A stretch of DNA of 64,000 nt, taken from the NCBI GenBank assembly GCA_965198325.1, contig CBDAPE010000016.1:124001-188000 (forward strand), written 5' to 3'. Below the pieces are notes generated by a model. That model was not told the DNA's origin. It worked only from the letters and a program-made list of their open reading frames with translations, and ran no database searches. This document shows positions 26,809 through 35,771 of this stretch, in pieces. Source of the DNA: CBDAPE01 sp965198325. Its GTDB lineage: Bacteria; Pseudomonadota; Alphaproteobacteria; UBA828; JAPUJA01. Numbering within the stretch: position 1 is the first letter of the stretch; every line of letters begins with the position of its first letter. The translations under genes were made by a program, and so were the position numbers.

Positions 26809-28194
26809 GGCTGTGTCTCGAAAGTGGTGGAAATTGGTTTTGGCGCCTCTCCGAGCGGGTTGAGTTTTGCGGCGGTCAGGCTGCGCGGTCAAGGGTTTCG
26901 TCGGCGATTAGCTGATCGAGGGTTTCCCATCCATCGACTTTGCGCATCTGGATTTGGCCGGAAGCGAGGAGCGCCCAGAGGAGCATCGGCACTGTTTCGG
27001 GACACGGCAGCACGGTCTGTGTTTTGATCCGGCGCTTGAACTCCTCGTTGAGACGCTCAATGGCGTTGGTCGTTCGGGCTGATTTCCATTGGCTCTTGGA
27101 CAGGCGCGTGAAGGTAAAGAGCTTGTCGCCCGCTTCCGCGAGGCTGTCCGCGGCGGCCCTGCATTTCAGCCGCCACTTGCGGACAAGCGCCTTGCGGCGG
27201 GTTTCCACCTCGGAGGCAGTGTCGGCATAGATCATATCGCGGTAATCTTCGCTCAGCTCGTCATGCATGTGTTTGGGAGCATGACCCAGAAGGTTGCGGT
27301 GCTTGTGCACGGTGCAGCGTTGAACGGGAAGGTCATCGCCCCAAAGCGCCGACAGAGCCGCCTCCAGCCCCGGCGCGCCATCGACGATGACAAACCCGGG
27401 CCGTTTCAGTCCACGCGCATCAAGGTCGTCGAGGAACTGGCGCCACGCCGCCTGGCTTTCTCCGCCCATATTCCCGATCGAAAGCAAGACCTTCTGGCCA
27501 TCCTGGCGCACCCCTATAGCCGCGAGAGTTGGTGGCCTTGCGGTCCAGTCGGGTCTTGATCACAGTGCCGTCAAGGATCAGCCGAACAATATCCTCATCC
27601 GCGAGGCCACGGCTGCACCAGGCGTCCCAATCGACCTTCACCTTGCGCCACGCCCGGCTCACAACGTCCTTGCTCACAGAACCCCGGAAGAGCCCGAACA
27701 GCGCGCGTTTCACCCGCCGCGTGTTGGTTCCGGACAGATACACCGAAGCGATCAGCGCCTCGGCCTTTCTGGTCAGCCGCTGGTAGCGCGGCAGCGCCCG
27801 CGAACGCCATTCCGACGCCCGACCGTCTTCCTCAACGATCCGCGCACGCGGCACGCTCACCCTCTCGGTCCCGAATGTCCCCGTCAGTTGCCGCTTCCGG
27901 TGCCCGTTCCGATACCCTTGCCGAAGCGCGTCCTCTCGACCGTATCGGCAGCGCCCGAGAAACTGCGCAAGTTCCTCCTCAAAAACGGCCTCGATCGTGG
28001 ATCTGATGTTCTCCCGCAGCCGGTCCTCGATCGGATCATAGCCGGCGTCATTGGCCAGTAGCGAAAGCACGGAAGTCTCGGTAGTGTTCTTCATGGCGTG
28101 ATCTCCTTGGCGGTGCTAGCCGCCGGTTGGGTGGTTGTCTTGTCACCCGGAGATTACGCCACCCTCAAATTTCCACCACTTTCGAGACACAGCC
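26809..28194 (-). mobile_element. IS256-family element 2, 1386 bp, perfect 27-bp inverted ends
   Basis: Both ends read GGCTGTGTCTCGAAAGTGGT then GGAAATT (27 bases identical in inverted orientation), at 26809-26835 and 28168-28194. The transposase is on the minus strand and frameshifted. Flanks share only GGGCC (left AACCGGGCC, right TCAAGGGCC), so a clean 8-9 bp duplication is not present. The element differs in sequence from the IS256 copy at 7507. Confidence 0.92.
26876..28094 (-). pseudogene. IS256-family transposase, one frameshift
   Basis: N-terminal frame: MKNTTETSVLSLLANDAGYD to the first catalytic Asp in RLILDGTVIKTRLDRKAT. Near 27515 the frame shifts, and the second frame continues GVRQDGQKVLLSIGNMGGES, VIVDGAPGLEAALSAL (second Asp), CTVHKHRNLL and RTTNAIERLNEEFKRRIK (Glu). 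All catalytic residues survive across the two frames, so one base change silenced it. Perfect ends could still be mobilised in trans. Confidence 0.92.
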
Positions 28195-28271
28195 TCAAGG
28201 GCCTGATAAACACTTCTCGCAGGTCTTGCGGCAAGAGGCGAGATGACGAAATTCCTGCACGGTTTGGCGAC

Positions 28272-29213
28272 ATGATGGGCTCATCCACCGACTCGCAGAA
28301 CATTACGCTCACCCACGTTCGTGCTGCACCCGTTGCGGGGAGCCTGACGGGCCTGCCCGTCGTCTTCACCCATATCCCCAAGGCCGGGGGCACGACGTTC
28401 GACCACATCGTTTCAGCAATCGCCGATCACGCCGGCGAGGGGTTCCGCCGGGTCACGGGCACGCTCTACGGCCAGTTCCTTCGTGAAGGTGCCGGCGGCT
28501 CGCTCGACAGCCTGCGGGCCCTGGCCAAGCCGCCGTTCACCCAAGTCCGCTACCTGACCGGCCATCTGCCCTTCCTGCCGCCCGAAGACTTCGGTGTCGC
28601 CGAGGCGGCATACACCACTCTGCTGCGCGACCCCGTTGCGCGAACCCTGTCTCATTTCCGTTACGGTCTGGGGCGGGGAGGCTGGCACGCCGATGCCGCC
28701 ATCGACGATCTCATCGCCACTGGAAAGGTGTGCGACAACCCTCAGACCCGGCAACTTGCCGGTTGCCTGGATCGTGCCGAACCCTGCGACGACGTCATGC
28801 TCGTCCGAGCGAAACAGACCCTGGAGCGGCATTACGCTCTGGTCGGGCTGACCGACGAATTCGACGGCTTTCTGGGTGCGCTGGTCGGCTTGCTCGGCTG
28901 GCCGGAGGTGATTTACGGCAAGGCCTAGGCCGGCCGGACTCCGCTTCCCGATGAGCGTAGCGCTGCGCTCGAAGATCAGGCCCGGGCCGCAACGGTCCTC
29001 GATCGCGCGCTCATAGACTGGGTCAAGGCGAAGTCGCGGCCCTGGCTCAGCCGTGTTGGGGCTGGTCCGGCGCCTCCACGGCCGGAGCACATCATCGTGG
29101 CCGCCAGTGATCTCGCGGTTGGCGACAAGCCCTACGGCGTGGTCGCGAGAGACGCGCTTGACGGATTCGCTGCAGCTATGCGTCCTCGCGGAATAATCCT
29201 CGCCAGGACTTAA
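28272..29213 (+). pseudogene. Sulfotransferase-family protein with internal TAG stop
   Basis: The first 218 codons have the PAPS 5'-phosphosulfate loop FTHIPKAGGTTFDHI and the 3'-phosphate motif LLRDPVARTLSHFRYG, so a sulfotransferase-fold protein. The frame meets TAG at 28926-28928 and then remains open for about 95 codons of plausible family sequence (TPLPDERSAALEDQARAA, LDRALIDWVKAKSRPWLSR) to TAA at 29211. One base change from TAC or GAG would restore it. The start ATG at 28272 follows the IS256 right end by 77 bases, so the promoter was probably lost as well. Confidence 0.75.
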
Positions 29214-29282
29214 GGCGGTAACCTCAGCTTAACCGTCCAGGTCCTAGGATGGCGCCCGGTGATATCCGGGGCGAGTTCTCGC

Positions 29283-30206
29283 ATGGCCCAGATCGATCTA
29301 CAGGAAAACCAAGCCCGGCCCCCGGCCCTCGGGCCGCATCCGCTCGTCTTCGACGAACTGCGTGTCGAGAACACCAACCATTGCGGCTACAAGTGCTTTA
29401 TGTGCCCAAGGGAAAAGCAAACCCGCGAGATGGGGTTCATGGCGCTCGACGATCTCAACCTGATCTTTGATCGGCTGGGCGCCCACGGCGGTGCGATCCA
29501 TCTGCACGGCTTCGGCGAGCCGCTGCTCGACCGCCAGCTCATCGACAAGGTCCACCTCGCTCACGAGCGGTTCCCGGGGTCCCTTGTCATGTTCTTCACG
29601 ACCCTCGGCGTAAAGCTCCGCGAAGGCTTCTTCCGCGAGCTAGCGGAGGCGGGGATCGGCAACGTCCAGGTCAGGTTTTACGGCCTTACACCCGAGACTT
29701 ACGCCAAGGTTGCCGGCGTGAAAACCTTCGACCTCGCGAAGGCCAACCTCGAAGCACTCGCGCGCGCGCGCGCCGAGACGGGGACCGATTTCAAGATTAC
29801 CCTGCAGACTTGGGACGAAGAGGTCTGGCGGACCTGGCCCGCGGAGCTCCGCGCCGAACGCCTTCGCTTCATGGCCTGGACCGAAGAGATCGGAATCGCG
29901 CGCAACGAGGTCGGCAACGTGCACAACTACGGCGGCGGGCGCGATTACAATGTGACGCCTCAGGAGGGGCTGTGCTCGGTCGCTTGGGGCATGCGCCGGC
30001 GCATCCTCCAGGTGACTTGGGATCTCAAGGCGATTCCCTGCTGATTCGATTTCGACGCCAGTGTCGTGTTTGGCGATTTACGCACCCAGAGCCTGGGCGA
30101 GATTTTCGAGGGCGGCCCCTACCGGCGTTTCATCGAAGCCCATCTGGCCAACCGGCTCGACGCCTATCCCGCCTGCGCCGGTTGCGAGCGCTGCTTTAGA
30201 CCCTGA
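29283..30206 (+). CDS. Radical SAM/SPASM protein with in-frame TGA at a Cys position
   Basis: The radical SAM cluster is CGYKCFMCP (CX3CX2C), followed by IHLHGFGEPLLDRQLIDKV. The frame stops at TGA 30042-30044 after LKAIPC, then continues without interruption through FDFDASVVFGDLRTQSLGEI and AYPACAGCERCFRP to TGA at 30204. SPASM proteins have Cys-Cys at this point (PCC-F/Y-D), so TGA replaces the second Cys. It is either a nonsense mutation or selenocysteine. A 5-bp stem CGCCA/TGGCG (30056-30075) with a 10-base loop starting GT lies at the spacing of a bacterial SECIS. The neighbour upstream is decayed, which favours mutation. The ATG at 29283 is chosen over GTG 29259. Confidence 0.7.
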
Positions 30207-30339
30207 TCCTCCCGGTTCCGTCCCTATATCCCGCCTCGCCTGCTGGCTCCGTCACCGCCAAAGCGCACACCGGTTATATACTAATTCGTCTTGACTGGTG
30301 CATGATTGTGATGAATTCGTAATAATTTGTTGCATTTTT

Positions 30340-30351
30340 GCCGATATCGGC
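30340..30351. promoter_or_regulatory. Perfect 12-bp palindrome upstream of the Lrp/AsnC gene
   Basis: GCCGATATCGGC lies 43 bases before the regulator start in a markedly AT-rich stretch (30270-30390) inside GC-rich surroundings. It is a plausible operator for the adjacent regulator (autoregulation). No convincing -35/-10 pair was assigned. Confidence 0.4.
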
Positions 30352-30393
30352 GTTTTGTAAGAAAAACAATCATAAATCGAGCAGGGAGATTTC

Positions 30394-31032
30394 GTGTCCA
30401 AGAACCGCGATCTGATTGCCAAACCCCTGATGCCCGAGCCGGTCCGCGACACCGGTGCAGCGGCGAAGGCAGGGCCCGGCAATGGCGCACGGGAATCGAG
30501 TGAAAATCCCCTCGCTGGCCATCTGTCCCAAATCGACAGCCTCAACCGCGAGATCATCCTGCGCTTGATGGATGACGGGCGCGCTTCGTTTTCGGAGATT
30601 GCCCGCGAACTCGGGGTTGCCGAGGGCACCGTGCGATCCCGGGTGACCCAGATGCGGCGCGAGAACTTTCTGCGCTTCATCGCCGTGGTTAACCCCCTGG
30701 CGCTCGGTTATTCCGCATGGGCGATGATCGGAGTCAATTTGTCCGCGGGCGTCGAACCCGAAGGCGTCGCCGTTTATTTTCGCGACCGGTCTGAGACGAT
30801 CTACGTCATGCGTGTCGCCGGGCGCTATGACTTGCTCGTCGAAGTGATCTGCAAATCACCCAACGAGTTGCGCCGCTTCCTGGACGCCCATTTCCATAGC
30901 TGGGACGCTATCGCGTCGGTCGAGCCCCTGATGGGCCTCGGTATGTACAAGAGCCTGCTGAAATGGGAAGGCCTGCCACCCGGGGTGCCCGGCGGATCGC
31001 CCGCCGCGCCCTACGGAGAGAACGATGGTTGA
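30394..31032 (+). CDS. Lrp/AsnC-family transcriptional regulator
   Basis: A 212-residue regulator starting with GTG after AGGGAGA. A Pro/Ala-rich N-terminal extension of about 45 residues precedes the winged HTH (LNREIILRLMDDGRASFSEI, ARELGVAEGTVRSRVTQMRR) and a C-terminal ligand-binding RAM-type domain (YVMRVAGRYDLLVEVICKSP). It overlaps the flavin reductase start by 8 bases (GATGGTTGA), so it is the first gene of the operon reductase - triple RidA - HpaB and probably controls it in response to a pathway metabolite. Confidence 0.9.
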   Translation: MSKNRDLIAKPLMPEPVRDTGAAAKAGPGNGARESSENPLAGHLSQIDSLNREIILRLMDDGRASFSEIARELGVAEGTVRSRVTQMRRENFLRFIAVVNPLALGYSAWAMIGVNLSAGVEPEGVAVYFRDRSETIYVMRVAGRYDLLVEVICKSPNELRRFLDAHFHSWDAIASVEPLMGLGMYKSLLKWEGLPPGVPGGSPAAPYGENDG

Positions 31033-31597
31033 CGGTACGCAAACCGGCGATGAGATCCGCAAGGTCATGCGGATGCTGCCCAATGGGGTAGCGCTCGTGA
31101 CCTGTTGGCTCGAGGAGCGTCCCTGGGGGTTGACGATCAATACCTTCAACTCGATTTCGATTTATCCGCCCCGGGTCCTGGTCTCGTTGTTCCGGCACAC
31201 TGCGAGCTACGAGGCGATCGAGAAATCGAGCCATTTCGGCATTAGTTTGCTGACCGATACCCAGATCGACGTGGCGCGCTTCGGCTCGGCGCCGGGCGAG
31301 CCCAAATTCCTGGACGAATTTACCGGCGATCGCCTGCGCGGCTCCGAGGCCGCGGCCGCGGCTGCCGACTCCGATGCGGCAGTGAACCATGTCGGCCCGG
31401 AGTATTCACCGATGGTGCGTAATGCCCATAACCATCTGGACTGCGCGGTGCAACAGATCGTCTATGGTGGCGATCACGGGTTGATCATCGGCGAGGTCCA
31501 CAGCGTGCGCGGAGCGGGCGGCACCGGGCTCTCGCCGCTGCTCTATTTCGACGGTCATTACCACGCGCTGGGTGAGCATTTCGACACGAACGGCTGA
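31025..31597 (+). CDS. Flavin reductase (HpaC/RutF-like, FMN-binding split barrel)
   Basis: A 190-residue reductase component supplying FADH2 or FMNH2 to a partner monooxygenase. Visible are the N-terminal RKVMRMLPNGVALVTCW, the flavin-contact strand GLTINTFNSISIYPPRVLVS, HFGISLLTD, and the C-terminal SPLLYFDGHYHAL. The central AAAAAA-rich linker is an insertion. It overlaps the regulator gene and is followed 34 bases later by the triple-RidA gene. Being the only such reductase in the window, it could serve all three HpaB paralogues. Confidence 0.9.
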   Translation: MVDGTQTGDEIRKVMRMLPNGVALVTCWLEERPWGLTINTFNSISIYPPRVLVSLFRHTASYEAIEKSSHFGISLLTDTQIDVARFGSAPGEPKFLDEFTGDRLRGSEAAAAAADSDAAVNHVGPEYSPMVRNAHNHLDCAVQQIVYGGDHGLIIGEVHSVRGAGGTGLSPLLYFDGHYHALGEHFDTNG

Positions 31598-31631
31598 GCG
31601 GCGGACGCGAAGCGGCGGGAAAGGGGAGACG

Positions 31632-32879
31632 ATGGCCAAACAGCGGATCGTGCCTGAAAACCACTGGGACTGGAGTATTCCCGTGCCCCTCTCCCAGGGC
31701 TGGAAGACGGGCGACCTGCTGTTCGTTGGTGGACAGATCTCATCCGACGCGAAGGGCCGCACCATCGACGGGGGCGACCTCGCCAAGCAGACTCGCAACT
31801 GTATGGAGTTCATCCGATCGGTCCTCGACGAGGCGGGCCGCGACTTTTCCGACGTGGTCAAGCACAACGTTTATTACTGCTACGACGGTCCGGAAGAGGA
31901 TCTACGGCCGTTTCTCGATGAGCTCGACACCGTACGTCGGGACTACTTCACCGCGCCCGGCCCGGTGACCACGTCGGTCGGTGTGACGGGCCTCGCCTAC
32001 GAAGGGTTATTGATCGAGATCGAGGCCATCGCCGCCATCGGCGTCGACAAGCAGCCGGTCGCGCCCGAGGGCCATTGGTCCTGGCGCGGCGGGAAGGAGC
32101 CCTATTGCCATGGCTGGAAAGTCGGCAACATCGTCTTCGTCGGCGGCCAGCTCTCGGCCGATGCAAGCGGCGCGCTGATCGGTCCGAAAGATATCGCGAC
32201 CCAGACCGCCAACGCGTTCGGCAATCTCCAGAGCGTGCTCCGCGCTGCGGGCGCGGAGATGAGCGATCTGCTGCGCTTCAACACCTATTACCGGCAGCCC
32301 GACGCGAAGGATGGCGCCGAGGTCACCCGCTACTGGGAAGACATGACAAACGTGCGCACCACCTTCTTCGGCGACACCGGCCCGTCGGGCACGGGCGTGC
32401 GGGTGAAAAGCCTTCCCATCCCCGGCGCGATGATCCAGGTCGAGGGCATCGCGGTCATCGATCCCGACAAGCAGCGGATCAATCCAGAGGGGCATTGGGA
32501 CTGGAGCATGCCGGTTCCCTTCTCCCAGGGCTGGAAGACCGGCAACATCGTGTTTTGCGGTGGTCAAATCTCGGCCGATGCAAAGGGGCGGACCGTGGGC
32601 TCGGGCGACATCGCGGTCCAGACCCGCAACGTCTTCGAGTTCATGAACACCGTGCTCGCGGAGGCGGGTGGGGATCTGAGTGACGTGGTCAAATTCAATA
32701 CCTACTACCACTTCGCGGGCGAGGGTCACGACGTTACGGAGTTTTGGGAAATAATGACGAAGGTGCGGCTGGAGTATTTTCCGGACCCGGGGCCGTCGGC
32801 AACAGCCGTCCGGGTCGAGGGCTTCGCCTTCGAGGGCCTGCTGATCGAGATCGAGGCCATCGCGGTGATCGACCGCTAG
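31632..32879 (+). CDS. Triple-RidA-domain protein (paralogue 2)
   Basis: A 415-residue chain of three RidA-type domains (about residues 7-140, 145-280, 285-415), co-linear with the protein at 18519-19757. Repeats open HWDWSIPVPLSQGWKTGD, HWSWRGGKEPYCHGWKVGN and HWDWSMPVPFSQGWKTGN, each followed by FVGGQ(I/L)S or FCGGQIS and ending LIEIEAIA, IQVEGIA and LIEIEAIA. The usual RidA catalytic Arg is Thr, Gly and Ala in repeats 1-3. Start ATG follows AAGGGGAG. It lies between flavin reductase and HpaB paralogue 3, in one operon. It is probably a single-chain equivalent of a RidA trimer with altered chemistry or a binding role. Confidence 0.9.
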   Translation: MAKQRIVPENHWDWSIPVPLSQGWKTGDLLFVGGQISSDAKGRTIDGGDLAKQTRNCMEFIRSVLDEAGRDFSDVVKHNVYYCYDGPEEDLRPFLDELDTVRRDYFTAPGPVTTSVGVTGLAYEGLLIEIEAIAAIGVDKQPVAPEGHWSWRGGKEPYCHGWKVGNIVFVGGQLSADASGALIGPKDIATQTANAFGNLQSVLRAAGAEMSDLLRFNTYYRQPDAKDGAEVTRYWEDMTNVRTTFFGDTGPSGTGVRVKSLPIPGAMIQVEGIAVIDPDKQRINPEGHWDWSMPVPFSQGWKTGNIVFCGGQISADAKGRTVGSGDIAVQTRNVFEFMNTVLAEAGGDLSDVVKFNTYYHFAGEGHDVTEFWEIMTKVRLEYFPDPGPSATAVRVEGFAFEGLLIEIEAIAVIDR

Positions 32880-32952
32880 GGCCGGCCGCTAACGGGATCC
32901 GTGATGGATCGAGAAATGAGAATTCAAGGCATTTTGCAAGGAGACTGAAACC

Positions 32953-34449
32953 ATGACGACAGAGTTAGGCATCGAAAAGGTCAAGGAGGTGCTCGCCAAG
33001 GGCTCCGAACCGCACCTCCTGAATGGCGATCAGTATCGCGAGAGCATCAACGACAGCCGCCGTGTCGTCGACCACAAGGGCGACTTCATCGACAACGTGG
33101 CGACCCATCCCACGCTTGAGCACACCGTCGACCGGATTGCCGAGCTGCACGACAAACAATTCGATCCCAAGACCCGCGACGTCATGACCTACGTGGACGA
33201 GGACACGGGCACGCGCAAGGCGATCGGCTGGCAAGTGCCGACCACCAAGGATCATCTCTACGCCAAGCTCAAAGGCGTCGAGGAGGTCACGCGCACGACG
33301 CTCGGCATGTATGGCCGGCCGCCGGACTACGGCGCCATGATGGCGATCGGCTTCCTTGCCACGATCGACCGGATCGAGAAGGAGAACAAGGAATTCGCCG
33401 ACAACATTCGGAACTACGTCAAGTTCAGCAGCGAGCACAACCTCTACAGCACGGACCTGATCGCCGACGCCCAGTCCGACCGGCGCATCCCGCCGACCGA
33501 GAAGCCGGGTCGGCTGCGCATCGTCGAGGACCGGGACGACGGCGTCGTGCTTTACGGCAGCAAGGTTGCGGGCTCGATCGGCAACATCGCCCACTTCTTC
33601 ACCCTGTCGACGACGCTGGGCGGCGGTTTGACGGAAGACGCCGCCATCTGGGCGGGCGTGCCAATCAACTCCGAGAATTTGACCCTGCTGATGCGCGAAC
33701 CTCTTGCCGAGACAGGCGCAGATCCGGAGGATCATCCCCTCGCAACGAGGGGTGAAGAGCTCGACAACTACATCGTTTTCGACAATGTCTTCATCCCGCG
33801 GGAGTACCTCTTCTCGGTGCGTAATCTCAACCTGCTGAACCTGTACTTCGAGAGCTGCGCCCATGCGCTTTGGCACATCCTGGCCCGGCTCGCCGTGCGA
33901 GCTCAGATTTTCGCCGGCTGCGCCCAGGCGATCGCCGACATTTTGGGGACCGACAAGATCCCCGGCGTGCGGAACGCGATCTCGGAAATCACGATGTATG
34001 CGGCGGCCTGCCGCTCCTTCTCGATCGCCGCGGTCGAGGATGCGGTCGACTGGAACGGCGTCATGACGCCCCATCCGCCGACCGTCACCGCGGGCCGGCT
34101 CTACTCCATCGAGAACTATCCGCGGGTGCAGTATCTGCTCAAGGACCTCTGCGGCCAGGGCATCGTCTCGCGGTTTCCCAAGGGCGTGTGGGATCATCCC
34201 GAATTCGCCGAGAAACTCGAGGAGTTCCTGCCGGGCACCGGCGTCACCGCCCGCGAGAAGAATCGCTTCTTCAACTTCGTCTGGGATCTGACCTGCAGCT
34301 CCCACGCCAACCGGGTCGGGCAGTTCGAAAACGTCAACGCGACGCCGCGCTCGTTCATCTCCGAACTGGTCTATCTCCATTACGACCGCTCGGAGTGGGC
34401 GAAGTACGTTCGGGAGATGGCCGGCATTCCGGCCGAAGGCCATACCTGA
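32953..34449 (+). CDS. HpaB-family flavin monooxygenase (paralogue 3)
   Basis: A 498-residue HpaB-type oxygenase component, a close paralogue of 15988-17487 (shared MTTELG..KVKEVL start, MYGRPPDYGAMMAIGFLA, IVFDNVFIPREYLFSV, TGVTAREKNRFFNFVWDLTC). The ATG follows AAGGAGA. It closes the operon with regulator, flavin reductase and triple RidA, giving a self-contained two-component oxygenase unit. A GC-rich hairpin follows the stop. Substrate unknown; the family hydroxylates phenols and some heterocycles. Confidence 0.92.
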   Translation: MTTELGIEKVKEVLAKGSEPHLLNGDQYRESINDSRRVVDHKGDFIDNVATHPTLEHTVDRIAELHDKQFDPKTRDVMTYVDEDTGTRKAIGWQVPTTKDHLYAKLKGVEEVTRTTLGMYGRPPDYGAMMAIGFLATIDRIEKENKEFADNIRNYVKFSSEHNLYSTDLIADAQSDRRIPPTEKPGRLRIVEDRDDGVVLYGSKVAGSIGNIAHFFTLSTTLGGGLTEDAAIWAGVPINSENLTLLMREPLAETGADPEDHPLATRGEELDNYIVFDNVFIPREYLFSVRNLNLLNLYFESCAHALWHILARLAVRAQIFAGCAQAIADILGTDKIPGVRNAISEITMYAAACRSFSIAAVEDAVDWNGVMTPHPPTVTAGRLYSIENYPRVQYLLKDLCGQGIVSRFPKGVWDHPEFAEKLEEFLPGTGVTAREKNRFFNFVWDLTCSSHANRVGQFENVNATPRSFISELVYLHYDRSEWAKYVREMAGIPAEGHT

Positions 34450-34459
34450 GGCGTGATCC

Positions 34460-34478
34460 GGCGGGCCCTCGGCCCGCC
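34460..34478 (+). terminator. Hairpin after the HpaB operon
   Basis: GGCGGGCC-CTC-GGCCCGCC, a perfect 8-bp stem with 3-base loop, 10 bases after the stop. No T-run follows, so termination may be weak or Rho-assisted. Confidence 0.5.
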
Positions 34479-34676
34479 GCCCGTTCAGTCGACTTGCCGC
34501 CGCTTCAGGCGTCTAGCCCGGGGCGGCGGTCTTCATTTGAAGGGGGGAATCGGTTGAATTGGGGCGATTTTCTTAACGCCTCCTTAAAGTCTTCACCGAA
34601 CAATTGGAATTCTGCCAAACCCTGATCCCTTGACGAACTCCGGTCGTTGGCAGGCGGGGTTCGACGGTATCGAAGA

Positions 34677-34818
34677 ATGCTCCAGCGTCTCTCCGCGCTC
34701 AAGCCGACGATTTCGTTTAGGCCCGCGGTAGCGCTCAAACCCATAGCACCGATTCTGGCGCGTCTGAACGGATTCGACCGATCCGTGCCGGTCAAGGCGC
34801 GTCTCAAGGCTTGGTGGG
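34677..34818 (+). pseudogene. SAM-dependent methyltransferase, 5' fragment (split by IS21 copy 2)
   Basis: Starts MLQRLSALKPTISFRPAVA and runs to LKAWW, where the IS21 element begins. Joining 34818 directly to 37685 (removing the element and one 6-bp duplication) restores the frame as LKAWWDGVELADLP and a 345-residue protein. The N-terminal 47 residues have no recognised motif. Confidence 0.85.
34813..34818. repeat. 6-bp target-site duplication of IS21 copy 2, left (GGTGGG)
   Basis: GGTGGG immediately before the TG end of the element; the same six bases follow the CA end at 37679-37684. Confidence 0.9.
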
Positions 34819-35009
34819 TGTCAATGGCGGAGCAAAAAGGGACGACCGTGGCGGTGTAAGAAGGGACCGCTTGGCGGCTGCGGGCTTGTCCCCGTAGTCC
34901 ATGGGCGGGCCCCGCGTGCGACGCGGCGTGCCCTCAACAGGCCGACGCGGCGGCGCGCGCGGGAGGGACCTGTGGGCCCATGGGGTCAAGCGTGGGTTGG
35001 GTGGTCGGT

Positions 35010-35771
35010 TCAGTTCGCCGTCGGGGTTTGACGCCTGCGGCTCTGGTTGAGCCTGTAGCTCTCGCCATTCATCTCGAGGATGTTGACGTGGTGGGTGCGG
35101 CGGTCGAGGAGAGCGCCGGTAAGCCGCTCGGAGCCGAACACCTCGGTCCATTCGTCGAACGGCAGATTGGTGGTGACCAGGGTCGAGCCGCGCTCGTAGC
35201 GCTGGCTGAACACCTCGAACAGGAGCTCGGCACCGGTCTTGGACAGCGGCACGAAGCCGAGTTCGTCGACGATCAGAAGCTTGTAGGTGGCGAGCTTCTT
35301 CTGGAACCTCAGCAGCTGCTTGTCATCGCGGGCCTCGATGAGCTCGTGGACCAGCGCGGCGGCGGTGATGAAGCCGACCGAGAGGCCCTTCTGGCAGGCC
35401 GCCAAGCCGAGACCGAGGGCGATGTGGGTCTTGCCGGTGCCGCTGTTGCCGAGCGCGATGAGGTTCTCGCGGCGCTCGATGTACGCGCAGCGGGCGAGCT
35501 CCAGGACCAACGTCTTGTTGAGCGAGGGGATGACCTTGAAATCGAAGCTATCGAGGCTCTTGATCACGGGGAAGCGCGCCGCCTTGATGCGCCGCTCGAC
35601 CATGCGGCGCTCGCGGTCGATCAGCTCGAGCTCGGCCAGACGCAGAAGATAGCGAACGTGGTCGACGCCTTCGAGGCGCACTGCCGGGCGATCTTGTCGT
35701 ACTCCCTCAGGACCGTCGGCAGCTTCAGCCTCGAGGTGGTGGACGAGCAGCAGCCGTGGTGTGTCGGTCAC
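35010..35771 (-). CDS. istB: IS21-family helper ATPase IstB, copy 2
   Basis: Nearly identical to the copy 1 protein from GVDHVRYLLRLAELELIDRE onward, with Walker A GNSGTGKTH and Walker B LLIVDELGF. Residues 13-33 differ (EAEAADGPEGVRQDRPAVRL instead of the copy 1 sequence) through compensating indels, and the start would be GTG. It also lacks the ATGA coupling to istA. It could be expressed but its N-terminal domain is probably damaged. Confidence 0.85.
   Translation of the reverse strand: MTDTPRLLLVHHLEAEAADGPEGVRQDRPAVRLEGVDHVRYLLRLAELELIDRERRMVERRIKAARFPVIKSLDSFDFKVIPSLNKTLVLELARCAYIERRENLIALGNSGTGKTHIALGLGLAACQKGLSVGFITAAALVHELIEARDDKQLLRFQKKLATYKLLIVDELGFVPLSKTGAELLFEVFSQRYERGSTLVTTNLPFDEWTEVFGSERLTGALLDRRTHHVNILEMNGESYRLNQSRRRQTPTAN

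Noticed and set aside
28926..28928. TAG in the sulfotransferase read as pyrrolysine
   Set aside because: No family precedent and the surrounding genes show ordinary nonsense and frameshift lesions; a simple mutation is more likely.
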